A stretch of 64,000 nt of DNA from Burhinus oedicnemus (Eukaryota; Chordata; Aves; Charadriiformes; Burhinidae). The translations under genes and the position numbers were made by a program. The stretch covers positions 1,440,278 to 1,504,277 of the forward strand of contig VFFE01007767.1 of assembly GCA_008921705.1 (NCBI GenBank). The letters are read 5' to 3'. How positions within the stretch are numbered: the first letter of the stretch is position 1; every line of letters starts with the position of its first letter. This document shows positions 1 through 14,312 of the stretch, in pieces. The notes beneath the pieces were generated by a model. It did no database searches, was not told the DNA's origin, and worked only from the letters and a program-made list of their open reading frames with translations.

Positions 1-3000
1 CACAAGCCAATGACTGCAAAGACCTACAGATCCCTACAGAGGAAAAACTCCAATCCTTATAGAACATTCATAAGGCCAAGAATTACTTAGTGCACGAGGA
101 AACCAACTGCAACGACTGAGAGAAAGTTTCACTTTATGGCTAAAGAGTTTTTTTGTTTGCTTTTTAAATGGTCCCTTCCTATCTTTGTTCCCCCCCCAAG
201 CAGAAGAAAGTCACACAATGCAAACTTAATTTTTAATTAGAGGACTTTATTTTTGATAAAACATGTCTTTTTCAATAGTTACTAAAAGATGGGATGGGGG
301 AAGAGAATGGATTTTTCTGAACTTACTAAAGGAAGTCTTAAAAACTCACTTCAGTAAGTATAGGAAAACATATTTACACATTTTGATTATTCACAGACAC
401 TTATTTTTTGCCTTTATGCTTGTTGATACAATTTGGAGTAAGAGTAGCCAGATCCACATGAGAACGCTCCAGACATTAAGCCACTTGCTGCAGAGTGTCA
501 TCTGCCTTCCATGTCTTTTCCCTGCTGAACCTCACCTTGCTTTCATTTTGCATCAGTAAGGAAATAGTTGCAGTAAGTGTCCTTTGAAACATGAACGCTC
601 TGATCAGACAAAAGGCAACTTCAGCCTTTTGAAATTATAAAGCATACTATGCAGAGAAAGCTGGAAATACCCACACATAAGAGGTATTTCTCTATCAAGC
701 CAGCTTCCTCCAACTACTGCTGCAAGTAAGTTGGTATTTCTCCCCACCCCGCGGTGATTTTCATAGTAAGAAAAAGCAGAAGCCAGACAGGGAGCTGGGC
801 ACGATGCTGCTCTTTTTGGTGCTTTTTGAGAGAGGAAGAGGTGGAACCAGCCAAATTCCCTGCTTCATGCAAGGCAATGGTTTCCCAAAAGGTACTGGAC
901 TGTACACGTGTTGGAGAATATCCCTTCACAGGTATCTGAAGGCAGAACACGTAGGAACAGAAGATGTTCCACAAGCTGCAGAGATCACTACCTCTGAGAA
1001 GTGTCAAACTATTCTATAGGTTACTGCTCTAAAGAGGGGAGGGGGAAGACTCTCCAAGTTCCATTTGCAAAAGAAGAGTTAAACCCAGGATTTAAAAACA
1101 AAGAAGAAAAAACCATCTTAAACAATTATGAGATTCACATTAAGAAACTGTACTCAGTTAAGAAACACTAAATGATCTTAAATACACATTTGCTGTTCCT
1201 TCACAACATTAGGTCAACAGAGGAGTGCTTTGCGTTATCTACTCAGGGACCTGTTAGATTCACCTGACACCATGCCAGCTTCAAAACAGTCAGTTCTGAT
1301 CTGACAGGTAGGCAAAACCCTCCTCAAAAAAATTAATACAGCTACATAGAACAACTGTTCTTTCACCCTGCTTCAGGTGCGAAGTTTGTATATATTATGC
1401 ACACACGTTGTAGTGACAAGTAACTATCACCCTATGTACAGAAGGCCTTTACATAAAAACTATAAAGTTACATTCAAATTACAGAACAAAACTTGTGCTG
1501 AACAACAGTTAAAGTCTACAAGAGCTAGAAAGACCTGAACAGTGTCATGCAGTCTTAATTTTGTTCATTTTCCCACCCACAGGCTGCAGACTGTGCATCA
1601 CTTATACAAGAGATACGAATATCTATAATTTAAACCACAACATTAAATTTGCATTAGCTATAGGATTAGTTTTTTCATTGGTTTCTAGAATAACGGTGCT
1701 TAGAATGAGGCTAATGCATTTCAAAACAGTTCAGTTTGTAGTTCCAGAGTGTGAAGGCAGGACCTTGATTTATCCACAAGACACAATGGAAGTTCAGAAA
1801 TACTAAAAATAAATTATTTTTGTTTCTTTAGTCTTCCCCCAAAACCTCAGTGTTTAAAATACAGTTTTAGTACTTGGCATATTTAACATCTGACTGACAT
1901 TCACACTTTACTTCCAAGTATTTGATATTTCTTCAGACTAGAAGCTGAACATTGGCTTTAAAAGAGACTGAAATAAATGTATCCATAATGCTCACCACAA
2001 CACAGTAACTAACTGAAGTCACTTAACCTTATGTTTTTTCATTAAAGGTCAGAACACAGCTCCCTAGTTTTACCTCCGCTAGCTTTAATTGCCTTAGCCT
2101 CAAGATGATTTAATTTTTCTAGCTGCTCTGCACAACACACATTCCCATTTCTGTAAGAGCGAAGGTACTATTCTGTACACAACAGCCTCCCCGCACTACA
2201 GTGTCTTGGTTCATCTCTTCAGCATAAAAGAAATGCATAGCAAAGACACAGGAGTCTTGCATAAAGACGCGATGTGGAAGTATCGCTGGAGTCTCACCAG
2301 AAACACCGTGCAGTTTCGCAGGACCTTAGAAGCCTCGCTCCACATAGACTCCTGCCTGTTCACTTCCAGCAATTTGCACACTAACTGAAAACTCATGTCA
2401 AGGACCAAAAATAAGACTGAAGAGGGAAATGCAGCAATGAATAAGGCCCATCATTTTTTTTGTAATTAAAGAGTCATTATTTAAAATTCATAGACCTCTA
2501 TAATAATATAGCATATGTAATAGCACACTAAAACATTGCAAATTTTATTGCAGAATTTAACAATACTGAAGGAATGACAAGGGCAGTTCAGAGACACTAA
2601 AACCTATCTATATGATATCATTGCAATTACATTACTGTATTGTAAAAATGATATATTATTAATTGGGAACAAAAAACACCTAAGCAGGAACCAAGAACCT
2701 ATAGTTTCTCAAATCATTCAGATGGGTGGCTTTATTTCTCTTACAGATACAGTCTTATTTGAAGTCTTCTCATCAACAATTCTTCACAAGTTTACTGAGG
2801 CATAGCCATTCATTTTTGTAGACACTTATGTAGTTATGTTTTTGCACCAGTTGTCTACGATGTCTAAGAGAAAGTATTACCTCACCTTTTATTGCTCCTG
2901 AATTCAATTAGATTGACTCCTTGACCCGACAAACCCGCAATGCAAAAATATAATCCTAATGTATTTCCACACAGAGAGCTGAACTAATCCAATATATAGC

Positions 3001-4337
3001 CACCTACTCCACAGAATCATACCAGCCCTCATACAGATGCTACAGTAATCTGCTTTCCCTTTTTCCCAAACTAGTTATGGCAAAGTAAAAAGCATTAAGT
3101 ATTTTAACAGGAATGCACTTGCAGAACTGCACTTGTCTTTGACATTAGCCTAGCAATTCTTACGTAGTCACTCTTTGGGGTCTGAACTTTGAGAAATTCC
3201 CCATTTCTTCCAAATTAAAATAATAACCTCATTCAACGACCTCGGTTTAATGTGTTCTTCCCTACATCAACGTATCTTGAAGCATGAGGAATCAGCCTGT
3301 CATTCCTGTTCTTTGCAACCATTTCAGCCATAGCAAAATGGATGAGCCGGCAACTGATCCAGCAGGCTTGTGTCCAAACTACAAGCCTGAGGTCTTGTCA
3401 AGGGCCCCATCCACCACACCACAATTCTGCTCTATTAGATTTTATTTTCTTTAACCAGTTAATTATGTCAACAATAGAACAGACTTCAGACAGCTAATGC
3501 AGCAGTGTTTCTTGGGAGGATTTGAGGCTGCCAACACAAAAATATTTTAAAGCTTTTAGCTAAAAGCTAGAAAATGTGATGTAGTGGACTGCATCCTCTC
3601 ACTCGCATAACGCTAGTGTTTCAATCTTTACTGTACTTAACAGAGATCCACGTTGTGAGCATACTGTACAGCTGTGTGAGTATTAAAATAGATTTTTAAA
3701 TGAAATTTTACTAGTTAGAAAAACATACATTTTAACACATACAGAAAACATACAGACCAAGACGCAGCGGCCACAGCTAAATTAAATCAGAATCCACACT
3801 CCATTAGCAACTGGAAGAGTTCCAGAAGCTGCCTGTGCCCTTGGCCATCTGCCAAGACCACTGATTGTGTTTTAAGTCCCCTGAAATTACAAGGATGTAT
3901 TCAAATATGCCATTCTCCAATTTTGGTACAGTACTTACAATTTTCTTTTGTTGCACATGTAAAAAGTAGCTGTCTACCTCACCACCAATGTATTTGCATT
4001 TTGCAGACATACACAGTCAGACATACTTAACATCACCTAAATTCCAATTAGGTTTGGTACCTTTTGCAAAGCTGCTACTAACGCTTACACTTCCAGGCTT
4101 CTTGAACCATAGGAAAGCAAGGCACTAGTGATACCTGTCATGAACAAACTACAGCTAGCACCCAAGATTTGAATTCAACTATGAAATTTAACCTATGGAG
4201 ACAAAATGAAAGTTCTCAAGCACTTACCAGTGCTATCTACAAATATGCTAGAGCCAAGCATCAAAATTCTTGTCCAAAAACCTCATTCAAGTCTACTGCT
4301 GATCGGAGTCATGACATACACTAATACATAGCTTTTA

Positions 4338-4390
4338 CAGTAGCATTGTGCAGAAAATTCTAAATACAGTAGTGTTGTGCAGAAAATTCT
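4338..4390. repeat. 29-bp direct tandem duplication
   Basis: A CAGTAG..TTGTGCAGAAAATTCT segment occurs twice, at 4338-4361 and 4367-4390. The copies differ at two positions and the period is 29 bp. This looks like a local replication-slippage duplication within PIP4K2A intron 1. Confidence 0.85.
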
Positions 4391-7300
4391 GAAAGGAGGA
4401 GGAAGTGTTAAAACCAATCATAATAACTAAAAGTCTTTATGATACAACATCAAAATGAGATAAACTAGTTCAGCCACATACCAAGAAAGCTGGGGAGTGT
4501 TACATCTGCCATGAACAGTTGCACACGCATACAGTCACAATTCTCTGGGGACCTTCAGACAATAATATTTTATTGATCTAAGGTATCAGAGAACATCCAG
4601 CTTATGAAAAAAAAGATCAAGGTAGATAGCCATGACTGAAACTACTCTTGCAGAAACAATAGTAGAAAGGGAAGGAGAGAAAAAGAAAAACCAAAACTCA
4701 ACATTCCGGTTCAGTAGCAGGTCCAGAATACCCTGGAAGTATGTGATGCACATGTTCTGTGCGGAGTCAACTCAACTGTGAAGAGTCCTGAAACCCACAC
4801 TGAGACCTACCATCATTAAAGAGAAGAGCCAGAGTATTTGCACAAAGCAGATGCATTGTAACTCACACATAGCCTAGAATCTGACCTTGAAAGCACATTA
4901 GTACGTAAGTACTGCCAGGTGTCAGGTTTGATGTATGGAATCCTAACAGTGTAAGAAAGTGAAAACACCGATTGTCAGAATAACCGCTTCAAACTCAAAA
5001 GACTACTGTACAACACAACACTACTTGCTTATCATCTCCTCTGACTGTAGCTCCATGACCGTTTAAGCCAGCTTGACAGCCAAATCCAGCCTCCTACCCT
5101 TCTGGCATTCGATCGGCCTTTTGTGGAGCTCGGCTGGTGGAGAGGAACCCAAGCAGTACCCAGCAGTTAGATCAGCTCGGGCTGCGGATTCCCAGCCTGC
5201 TGCTTCACAGCTGAGCCAGATTACATGGTTTGCCACTTGGCAAGTGGGAACAGTCTCACCTCCTCTTCCCCTTCGATCAAAAAGCAAGTGATTCAGCCTA
5301 TGAACCCAACAAAAATGAGAACAAAAGCCCAAAACACAGGCTTCTTGCCAGATTAGTCTCTGGTCTTTTAGTAAGCTGAATTGATTTACTGGATGATCAG
5401 ACAAATACCAGAGCCAGCATAAACTAAGCAGTAGGAATTGGGCTTCCTTTTATTAAAACCACAGACACAGTTGAGAAGGGCTTGATCAGAGTTATTTATC
5501 CCTTTACTTTATACCACAGGTAGTGCTGCTGATCTGCTGCGATTTGTACTGACGGGACACAGTTTAGTAGAAAGACCACATGAGAAAAGACAAATAGGTC
5601 ACTCAGAGAAACCACTTGAATTTGAAGTATGTCTTTTAGTGGAGTGGCAGAGAAGAGACTTATGTCAGTCTCTGAACAAAGACACAAATTAAAACGGTGT
5701 GTTGGAAGGCTGTAGATGCAGAAGAGGTGGTTGGTTTTGGTTGGGTTTTTATTTTTTTGAGTAAGCCAGTTAACTACTAGATGTACCACATAAAACACAT
5801 GGCAGTGCACCGTAGCTGCACAGAAAAATGTATGCCATTTCAAGTAGAGTCCTCTTACATTTTTTGCCCATGTAAATATTATACCTGCTTGCTCAAGACA
5901 GTTATAGTAGTACCACTGTGGGAGTTTGCAAGTGTACCCAATATGACTGAAGTTAAAACTGAAGAGAATGAGGCTGAAGGGATGCAAGACACTAAACCCA
6001 ACAGCTCACCCCCATCACAAGGGGGACAGACTCATTGCCCAGCTACTCCCTGCCAGGCAGTTCTGCCTGCCCCTTTTGCACTGCCTCTGCTACTTGTCAG
6101 ATCCCACCAGAATCCAATTAGTGTCCTAAAAATACCTCCTCCTCCTTAAAACCATACTTTTCCTGCTGCACTGGCAAGTTAAACAGCTTGGCCAAGGGTA
6201 CAGTACTGAGGACAGTGAAAAAAGGAAGGAAAGAATAGGACCAAGACCACAACTCCTGCTGCTGAAAGGAGTTAAAAGTGAAGTAACATCTAAAACTGAA
6301 CCATGAGTTAAAGTTATCCCTTCCAAGGCTCCTACTGGGAGCACATAGTCAGATTCCCTAAAGACATGTAGATGCAAACAAGTTCATATAGCATTACCTA
6401 TCCAGAAAATTGTTATTCAGAGTAAGTATAAATTGTCCCTCAGGGGAAAGATTTACTAAGACACAACTCTAACTCTAGACTTGAAAGGGACACAGCCGCA
6501 GAAGTGTAAGTGATGCACATTCAAAAATAGAAGGGAAGAGACTAAGCATAGAAAAAAGGATACAATTTATGTCCTGTAAAGATTTGCCATAGTCTCACAT
6601 AATGCCAGGAAGGAGTCTCAGAGAACTAATTGAAAAGAAGATTACAATAATTTTCCCATTGCTTGACACAGACACAGGAGAACAGTTTGCTGAGATTTCT
6701 CTACTGCTTACTGTAAAAACCACAGCATTAAAAACAGAATACTAAGATGGATTAAGTCCAATGCATTCATTTTTAGGTTCAGCAATAGACTTAGACTTGG
6801 TGTGTCTCCCACTGGGACAAACAGAAGTATTTCCAAGATCCCCAAAAGCTACCACGGATATGGACTATCTGTATTCCAAAGTGTATTTTTACAAAACCCC
6901 ATACAGAGACTACACGTTCATCTCCTTTACACTTTAGCTGACTAGCATTTGCTGCAAATATGCCTGCAAAGCATTTCCACTAAGAGAATGGTATTTAAAC
7001 TGGCAGTATCAGAGTCATCAGATTTTACTGCTTCTTTTCATGACATAGAAAATGCAATATTGATTAAGTGTTAAGAGGGGTGAAGCTAATTAGAAGAGAC
7101 CTCATCAGACAGAATTTGGTGTCTGTCACTAGAGGACAACAAGCTCAAGAATAAACTGGCTTATTAAAGATAAGTCTGTCGGTAAAGTCTATACCAGCAG
7201 AAACTGCAAGCAGCAGCTGACTTAGAAATTTCACTTTTTCTTCTATTGCTCCTCCTCTTGATCATCACCAGAATTAACACTTTCCAAGTTTCAAAGTCAC

Positions 7301-9984
7301 TAGCCTCCTGTGCAGGGAGAGAAACCAGTACAGCCCAGAAGAGGATGTGGTTCACAGCTGGCTTAGACTGAGGCTCAGCCCTTCCTTTGCAGCACGGAAT
7401 CACACAGCCCAACTCCCGACATGCTCTCTTGGCCACTAACTGCTCCCACCAGTGCTTAAGGCGGCCACGAGGAGTCATTTTGCTCTTTATTTTAAAAGAG
7501 AGCAACTCACATCCCACCCCTGTCCACTCCTCTCTTCCCTCCCCACCTCCAGCCAGGAGGAGTTTTCAGCAGGAGCCGGGGCAGACCTGGCTGCTGGCAG
7601 CAGGGCTCTCCCCTGCCCGCTGGAAGGCAAGGTTTTAGGCAGGACCTCCCCTTTGCCCTGCTGTTCCATCACATTTGCTCACTCTGACAATGAAGCCATG
7701 CCTTTATTTAACAACTTGGCCAGCAGAGAAACATAACTCTGTCCAAAACCACATAAACCCTCCAACAAAATTCCCCTCTGTCTTAGGAAACACTCTTCCC
7801 CTTCCAGACGGAGAGAGGGAAGGTGCAATGCCAGCTTCAGATCTCTGGAAATCTTTAGAGACTAACTCATTACACTGCAGCATTACTGGCTTCAGGTTAG
7901 TTATTCCATGCTTCCTGACCTTAAGTACCCCTCAGAAGGGGAAAAAAGAACAAAGAACTAATAAATAATTGAAATAGTTCATTAGTAAATCACTGTGGAA
8001 AATTAACAAGATTAATTAAATGCTTTCAGTTTCATGGTGCTGGAGCTAAGTGACAAGGAAAATGTCACTTGTGTAAAGATGTTTATATTCACACAGGAAA
8101 TATTTTATATTTCCAATAAAGCAATGCATCTATTCTGCAGTCATAGCCCGGCTAGTTAATGATGATTAACAATGTTGTGGAGAGTTTCCATTGCTTGTTA
8201 GCTTAACTCAGCTTTGAAGCAATCTTGCACTATTTTGTTTCGTTCAACCTTTTGGTGGTAATTATCTTTCCAAAACTTTAGACATCCACCCGATAAGCAA
8301 CCTCTATCCGATCAGTCACCTTGTCTGCTTTCAAGAGCGAATTTCGCTGCCCATAACTGGGCCAGTGTGACTAGCCTAGGAGCAGAGCTCTAGGCTGGAT
8401 CTGTTTGACTGCATTTCTATAATTGTTTCATTTAATACACCTTTCCAAGGTAGCTGCAAAGCTGTCTGCTCGCAGAGGGAGCTGTGAAACAGGTAGCTAG
8501 TGCACCAGCGAATCCTGCCAACTCCACCAGAAGCCCCAGTCAGGTTCTCCAGAGCACCTGACTCCTTGCATTACTTAAGCAAATTTATGTAAATGCACAG
8601 GATCCCAAGGCTTCAGTAAACACTTCACAAAGCAATAGGTTAATTAGGCAGGAAATCAGCTGTTCTGTCCTGGAAGATACAGTAAAATTCAACAACAGCA
8701 ATCTTTTGACTAGTCTATTTCTTAAAAAAAAAATTAAAATACTAAAAAATTGCAAGCTGTCCTCACTTATGCAGTGGTAGTGCTGTGACTCACTGCACAC
8801 TATTTTATGTCCAAGGAGTCTAAAAGCCAAGCGTTTTCATTCCTGGTTTGTCAGGCTTATTGAAAAAAATGGTCTCTGAAGCCTCAGTGTGGAAGAGCCA
8901 TTATGGCAAAATGATCCCGAACAACATCAAAGGCAGAAGGTGGGACTGGACCCTTTTGTCCATCCTACCTCAAGCTCTAAGCCATTAGATATATCTGAAA
9001 ACTTGGCTAAAACTAACTGGAAGTCAGTTTTGTCAGACACATGCATGTTTTTTCAAAGAGTGGTTAGGAAGTTTGGCACAAATTGTAGAGAGATTACTGT
9101 ATGACACAACTGCATCAACAACAATACTATAACAAGGTTTAGCATTCCAGGACTAAATACATTTCAACAAAGAAGATATCATTTTCATAAACTAAGTACC
9201 CTATATATGGTTACAACTCACAGAATTGTATTTAAAATATTTGGCACATCAAGCATATGAGAGGGAAAAACATGACTACCCAGACAACTACCATTAGCCC
9301 ATATTGCAATCTGGTATGGAAAAAGTGGGGTGCATCAGAATCATGGAGCAAAGCTTCAGATAACTCCATAGTATCTGGAAAGCTGAGTATTTGCATCCCT
9401 CTGCAGAGCTGCATGACAGGGGAGGTAACACACAACAGTAACTTCTGTGAAAAAAAAACCCAACCAAACTTATTTTAGGGTTCAATTCCTTAGTCTATCA
9501 AATAATGGGAGAAGTGGCACAAAACATAGCTAGCATGAATCTGAGAAACCAATTCTGAGCTCAAACTTGTCAGCTAGGAAAGCAACAGTAAGTAGTGGAA
9601 AACATGTTGTTCAAGGAACATACTTTACTATTTCAGCCCTAGGTTGATTCTTGGAGACCTAGTAGTAAGTTTCATCATGCAAGCGATCCATGCCAGCTCA
9701 CACCACTATTTGAGTCAGTTTTCAGTAGCAAGTGAAGAAAAGCATGGAAGCCTTTGCAGTAAATATACTTGTCTTTATGAGCAGCTATACAACTTCCATC
9801 TTGAGAACTACACAACCAAATCCATGTTCCTCCATTAACAAAGGGCCTAGGTTTTTATTTTTTAACAGTTCTTGCCATGTCAGAAATTAGTCAGTCTCCC
9901 AAGTTAACTCTTTTCAAAGCCTTTGACCAGTAAGTTCAATCTTCACAGAAGATTTAAAAACACCACCCTCTTTCCCCCCTCCCC

Positions 9985-9998
9985 TTTTTTTTTTTTTT
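9985..9998. repeat. Poly-T tract after a C-rich pyrimidine run
   Basis: Fourteen T follow a pyrimidine-rich stretch and end in AG. It resembles a plus-strand splice acceptor, but no coding sequence follows, so it is listed as simple sequence. Confidence 0.7.
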
Positions 9999-12900
9999 AG
10001 GAACAGGCTATATATGTGTCAAGAGTCTACCAGTAAGACACAGATGATCCAGGTTCCCTTCAGTTTTGCTTATCAAAAGGCTAATATTGGTCAGAAAACC
10101 AGTTTGACTGAAGAACAAGCAACCTTAAAATATTAATTATGTGTTTATATACAACACAAATCTCCCGGTTGATGTCTTCAGTTCAGAAAGGGGTCCCATG
10201 GCACCACAAACAAAAACAAGCAGTTACTTCAGCTTCAGGTGTTACTTTCCAGCTGAGTGCAAGGATGTCTACATGCCCTTAACCAACTCAACTACACAAA
10301 GTAACACACATTGATTTAAACCATCCCATTTTAAGTCCGCATTGTCAACAAAGTAACACAGGCTCCCTTAAACTATGTTTTAAGTTTTAAACTAAGTTTT
10401 AAAATGACTTTCAGCCTTGCTATTGAGGTAAACATGCACACATAGCAACAGTTACTTAAGTGACTGAATTACTGTCTGCCAGCTAGCCATATTTCCATAA
10501 CCCTCAACTCCCTCTGTTCTTCATTTCTGAACTTTTGTTCAGCATTGTGCCGCAAGAATAGTACAGTATCCTGTGACAAAGCCAAACAAGAGCAATGTTT
10601 TCCTGCCCCTAATAACTCTTAAGACATGCAGATTAACAAGCATTTTTACATGCCAAGTAACATAAGGATGACTTAGCCACTTCAGCAACACAGACATCCT
10701 CCAAACTACCTGTCATTACATACATTTTACTGTAAAATGGTTAGAAACATGGCTTTTCAGGAAAGAAGAGTCTCTGCATTTTGAAGGGCATTCATAATGG
10801 TGTGAACAAGACCTCAGGCACATCACTCCAGATTAGTTAGCAAGAACAAGCCCATTGTAAGAGTTACCACCATTCACATCCCAGTGGACCACCTTCATCT
10901 TTCAGGTGATCGACACATCATGCAGGAGGAACCACTACTTTCAGGTTCTTCCAGTAAATTCTTAGGTACTCAGCCTTTATTGTGAAGCAAGTCATATTCA
11001 ACCAGAAAACCTTAGGAAGTCATTCACCAGAAAATGAAAAACTTGATGACTTGAATATGAAAGCCTGGGAGATTTCCTCAATAAGACATGAAGATTAAAA
11101 AAATAGCCTACCAAATGACACCTTCCAAGGAAAAGCTTGCCATACACCTTCTCTGAAAGATTCAGGAATTACAAAATAATGTCTGAAGAGTAATTGGCTT
11201 GAAAAGTGAACTAAAACCCACAACTACCAACCTCAGGTAACTGCTGGGGGGGGAATACTGACAAGTGGTATTGGGACATGTGGTGGAAAAGGAAGAAATC
11301 CACCCCATTTCAACCAAGAAACAGGTGTAGAACACTAGCAAGACTCAAAATGCTCAAGACTTCAATACTGTTTTGCTTTGATGTACTGCAAACAAACACA
11401 CTGAGGAGGGACGAGGAGTGCAGGATCCTGCCAGCCCAGAGACATCTGAACCCTATTAACATCCCTGAGACAACATAGCCCAAAGGACATTGCTCACTCA
11501 AATGAAAGAACCAGCTACAGCCGCCTGCAGCTGTAGGTAGGAAAGAGAAAGCAGCATTGTTGAATCAGCTGAAGCCCAAAATAACAGCTGGAGAAACTGC
11601 TATATCAGGAACTCCCTGCATCCATAGAAATGAACAAGAGGTTCTGAAAACAGTGGTTGCAGTGGCTTTTTGCCTGCAAGCAGGTACACGTGTTTGTTCA
11701 GAAGCACTATATTTTGTTTCTGCAAATTAGTCTTGCCACTTGTCTTCTGTGGGCTGCGGGAATATCCAGAAAGCTTTTCTTGTTTGTTTGGTCCTCTCCA
11801 CTGTGCAAACACAGGAGAAGGCTGGTTTACATGTCACAGATTGCAAGCAAAGCATGAGTCAGACTGAAAAGTCACCAATCTGACAATTCTGCTTTTGACC
11901 CAAAAGAATAATTATGCCAGAAAATTTCTCTTCAGTCCTCCTCTGCTGACCTTATTATCACCAGAGGGGGGGAAAAAACATCAAGAGCAGCAGGGAAGCC
12001 CTACTTTGCATCAGCCCCAAGCTGCTGCTGAGCTGCAGCAACTCAGCAAGCATCTGACACTGCATCTCAGTTCGGGTGAGTCATTTCTGAGTCCTCCGAC
12101 TGCAAGTTTGCAGTGACTGAGGAGGAGGAGGCGGCTTGGTATGGGCTTTCCAGTGAAGTCAGCTTGTTTGAGACTGCTATCTTTCCCAGAAAGACAACCA
12201 GCTCTGGCGAACAGCCAATTGAGACAGAACATGTTGATAAGTACTTCCTCTTCAAGGACTTACTGTAAAAATAATTTTATTTCAAGTATAAGCCTTTAAA
12301 TATTATCACCACTTGGACCAAGCAGTCTCAGATATGTACTTTATGAATCAAGAATGGGTTTGCATATCATCTTTAAAACTGGAGTTGTGTATCTTTATAT
12401 AGGCTGTTTGAGTAAGTATGGAAGAGATGACATTATTTTTCCTTTCAGGATTGGAAAAGGTACAGAAAACCCCTAGAAACAGAATAGTGCCTAAGTACAA
12501 AATCCAGATAAGACAGATCTACCCAAACAGCATTTAAGTGATTGTTCTCATTATTTGCAAAAGAAAATCATGCAATACTTAATGAAAAAGGGATACTCAA
12601 TTAAAGAGGCACAAATTTTAGAACCACTACCCTGAATGCAAGTTTGTGCCACTGTTCTCAGAATTACATAGAAGCCGAAAGTAACCTTGTCTACCATCAG
12701 GCCTTTATTAAAAAAAACAACCAAAAAGCAGTATTAGGATCATAACTTCAAAATATAAAATAGAAATAAAAATAGATACCCTGTTCCTCACTCAACTGCT
12801 TTCTCAGTTTTTGGTATTTTGCAATTGCGTCTCTCAAAACAGGCTCTAGATTCAGATCAAAACACAAGACAGAAAGACTGAAGCAGGAAGCTCAGAGATT

Positions 12901-14300
12901 AGCAACCTTGCTTTTGTTATGTCAATCTTCTGATTTTTGCTCACTTCCAGGCAACCATAATACATCAGACTTGGCACACTGTAAAGGCCCTGACAATTAC
13001 ATACTTAAAGAGTATTTCTCTGAGAGCCTCTAGAAAAGTTTTCTGCTACAATCATCCAAAACCCAACCCATGATGAGGGCCACACTACACTGTAACACCA
13101 ATAAATACTCTAACTACAGGCAACTTACACAGCTGAGAGAGAAAACAAGTACACTGAACAAACAGAAACACAGCCAGTAACACCATGACAACAGAACCAG
13201 CTGTACCAAAAATGGTTTTGCTACCCAAATGATCTCGTAAGGGTCTACAAAAAAACAGGGCAACACAATCAAAGCAGAACTAAACTCTGCAAAACAGCTT
13301 TAAGTCCACTTTGCAACAGGACATGTTGCAGATGAAGGGCATTATATCAGAACTATTAGTTTAATAGAATTATTGAGACTTGGCACCACAAGCTAATCAG
13401 ATACTGCTCAGTTTCAGTTCAGTATAAAAAAAATTGTTACTAAGCTGCTTTCTTTTGACTAGTCTTAGGCTAAGTTGGGTATTTTCCTCTCTCCCTCCTC
13501 CAAAAGAAAAAGAAGTCAGTGACTGCTACAGCCACAGGCTTGGCATCCTACAAGAGAATATTTGAGGTAGGATTCTCAAGAAATACTGTTGTTTAGAAGG
13601 TCTTCCAAATGTTGGCATTTACCTCTAAAAAGCAACTTCAAGAACTTCAGCCCCTAGGAAGTCATTACAACTTCTCTGAAGACATTTACTCTCTACCTGG
13701 ACAGAGAGATTTCGAAGTTAGCTTGTTCAGCACGTTCCAAAGACTAAGACTGAAGAGATGACCAGAAACCAAAAGGTACAATATAGACAGTTCTGTTCTT
13801 ACAAAATACATGACTATTTCAAAAGGTTAAAATAGTTGAGAAAGGTCTCTGTGTTGAAAATGCAGAATCCCACAGTGAGTTCTCTACTCAAGTGGGTTTT
13901 TTTACTATGGGCAGCAGTGTAACTCCAGGCTACCAAATATGAAACTGAGCCGTAGACAGGAGATCACTGGTCAGTCAAAGAGTACGCACCAGAGCTGAGT
14001 CCCTCCAACTGTCCTAAGCAACTATAAAAACTCACCTTACAGTACACATACATCACCCTCGTCCCTCCACTCTCCCTGCAGCGTGTTTGCAGCTCCTCTT
14101 TTAAGCTGGGACTGACACTTGTGGATACGGCCTGTTGTGGTATAAAAACCCTTCTTATTCACTCTTCCACATTAGTTTTTCCTCCAGCGCATCTGCCCCA
14201 GTGAGCTTACCACAGAATCAGACCAGTGCCAGAGAGAAAGTGGAAACAAGTCCAGCAGCCCCAGCTTTAGCTGGCTTCGCTGCTGTGGAGGCTGGGGTTT

Positions 14301-14312
14301 GATAACCTTATC
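14301..14312. promoter_or_regulatory. Inverted pair of GATA motifs
   Basis: GATAACCTTATC holds two GATAA elements facing away from each other with a 2-bp spacer, in PIP4K2A intron 1. GATA factors can bind such paired sites. Nothing else in the sequence proves enhancer activity. Confidence 0.35.

Noticed and set aside
5496..5987. 163-codon minus-strand open frame in intron 1
   Set aside because: No recognisable domain, composition like random AT-rich translation, no supporting splice sites, and it sits inside an intron of PIP4K2A.
9961..10002. Strong pyrimidine tract plus AG resembling a plus-strand splice acceptor
   Set aside because: No open coding sequence or donor follows, and the host gene is on the opposite strand.
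14125..14150. TATA-like GGTATAAAAACCC inside intron 1
   Set aside because: An isolated TATA-like string with no downstream coding sequence or other promoter evidence.
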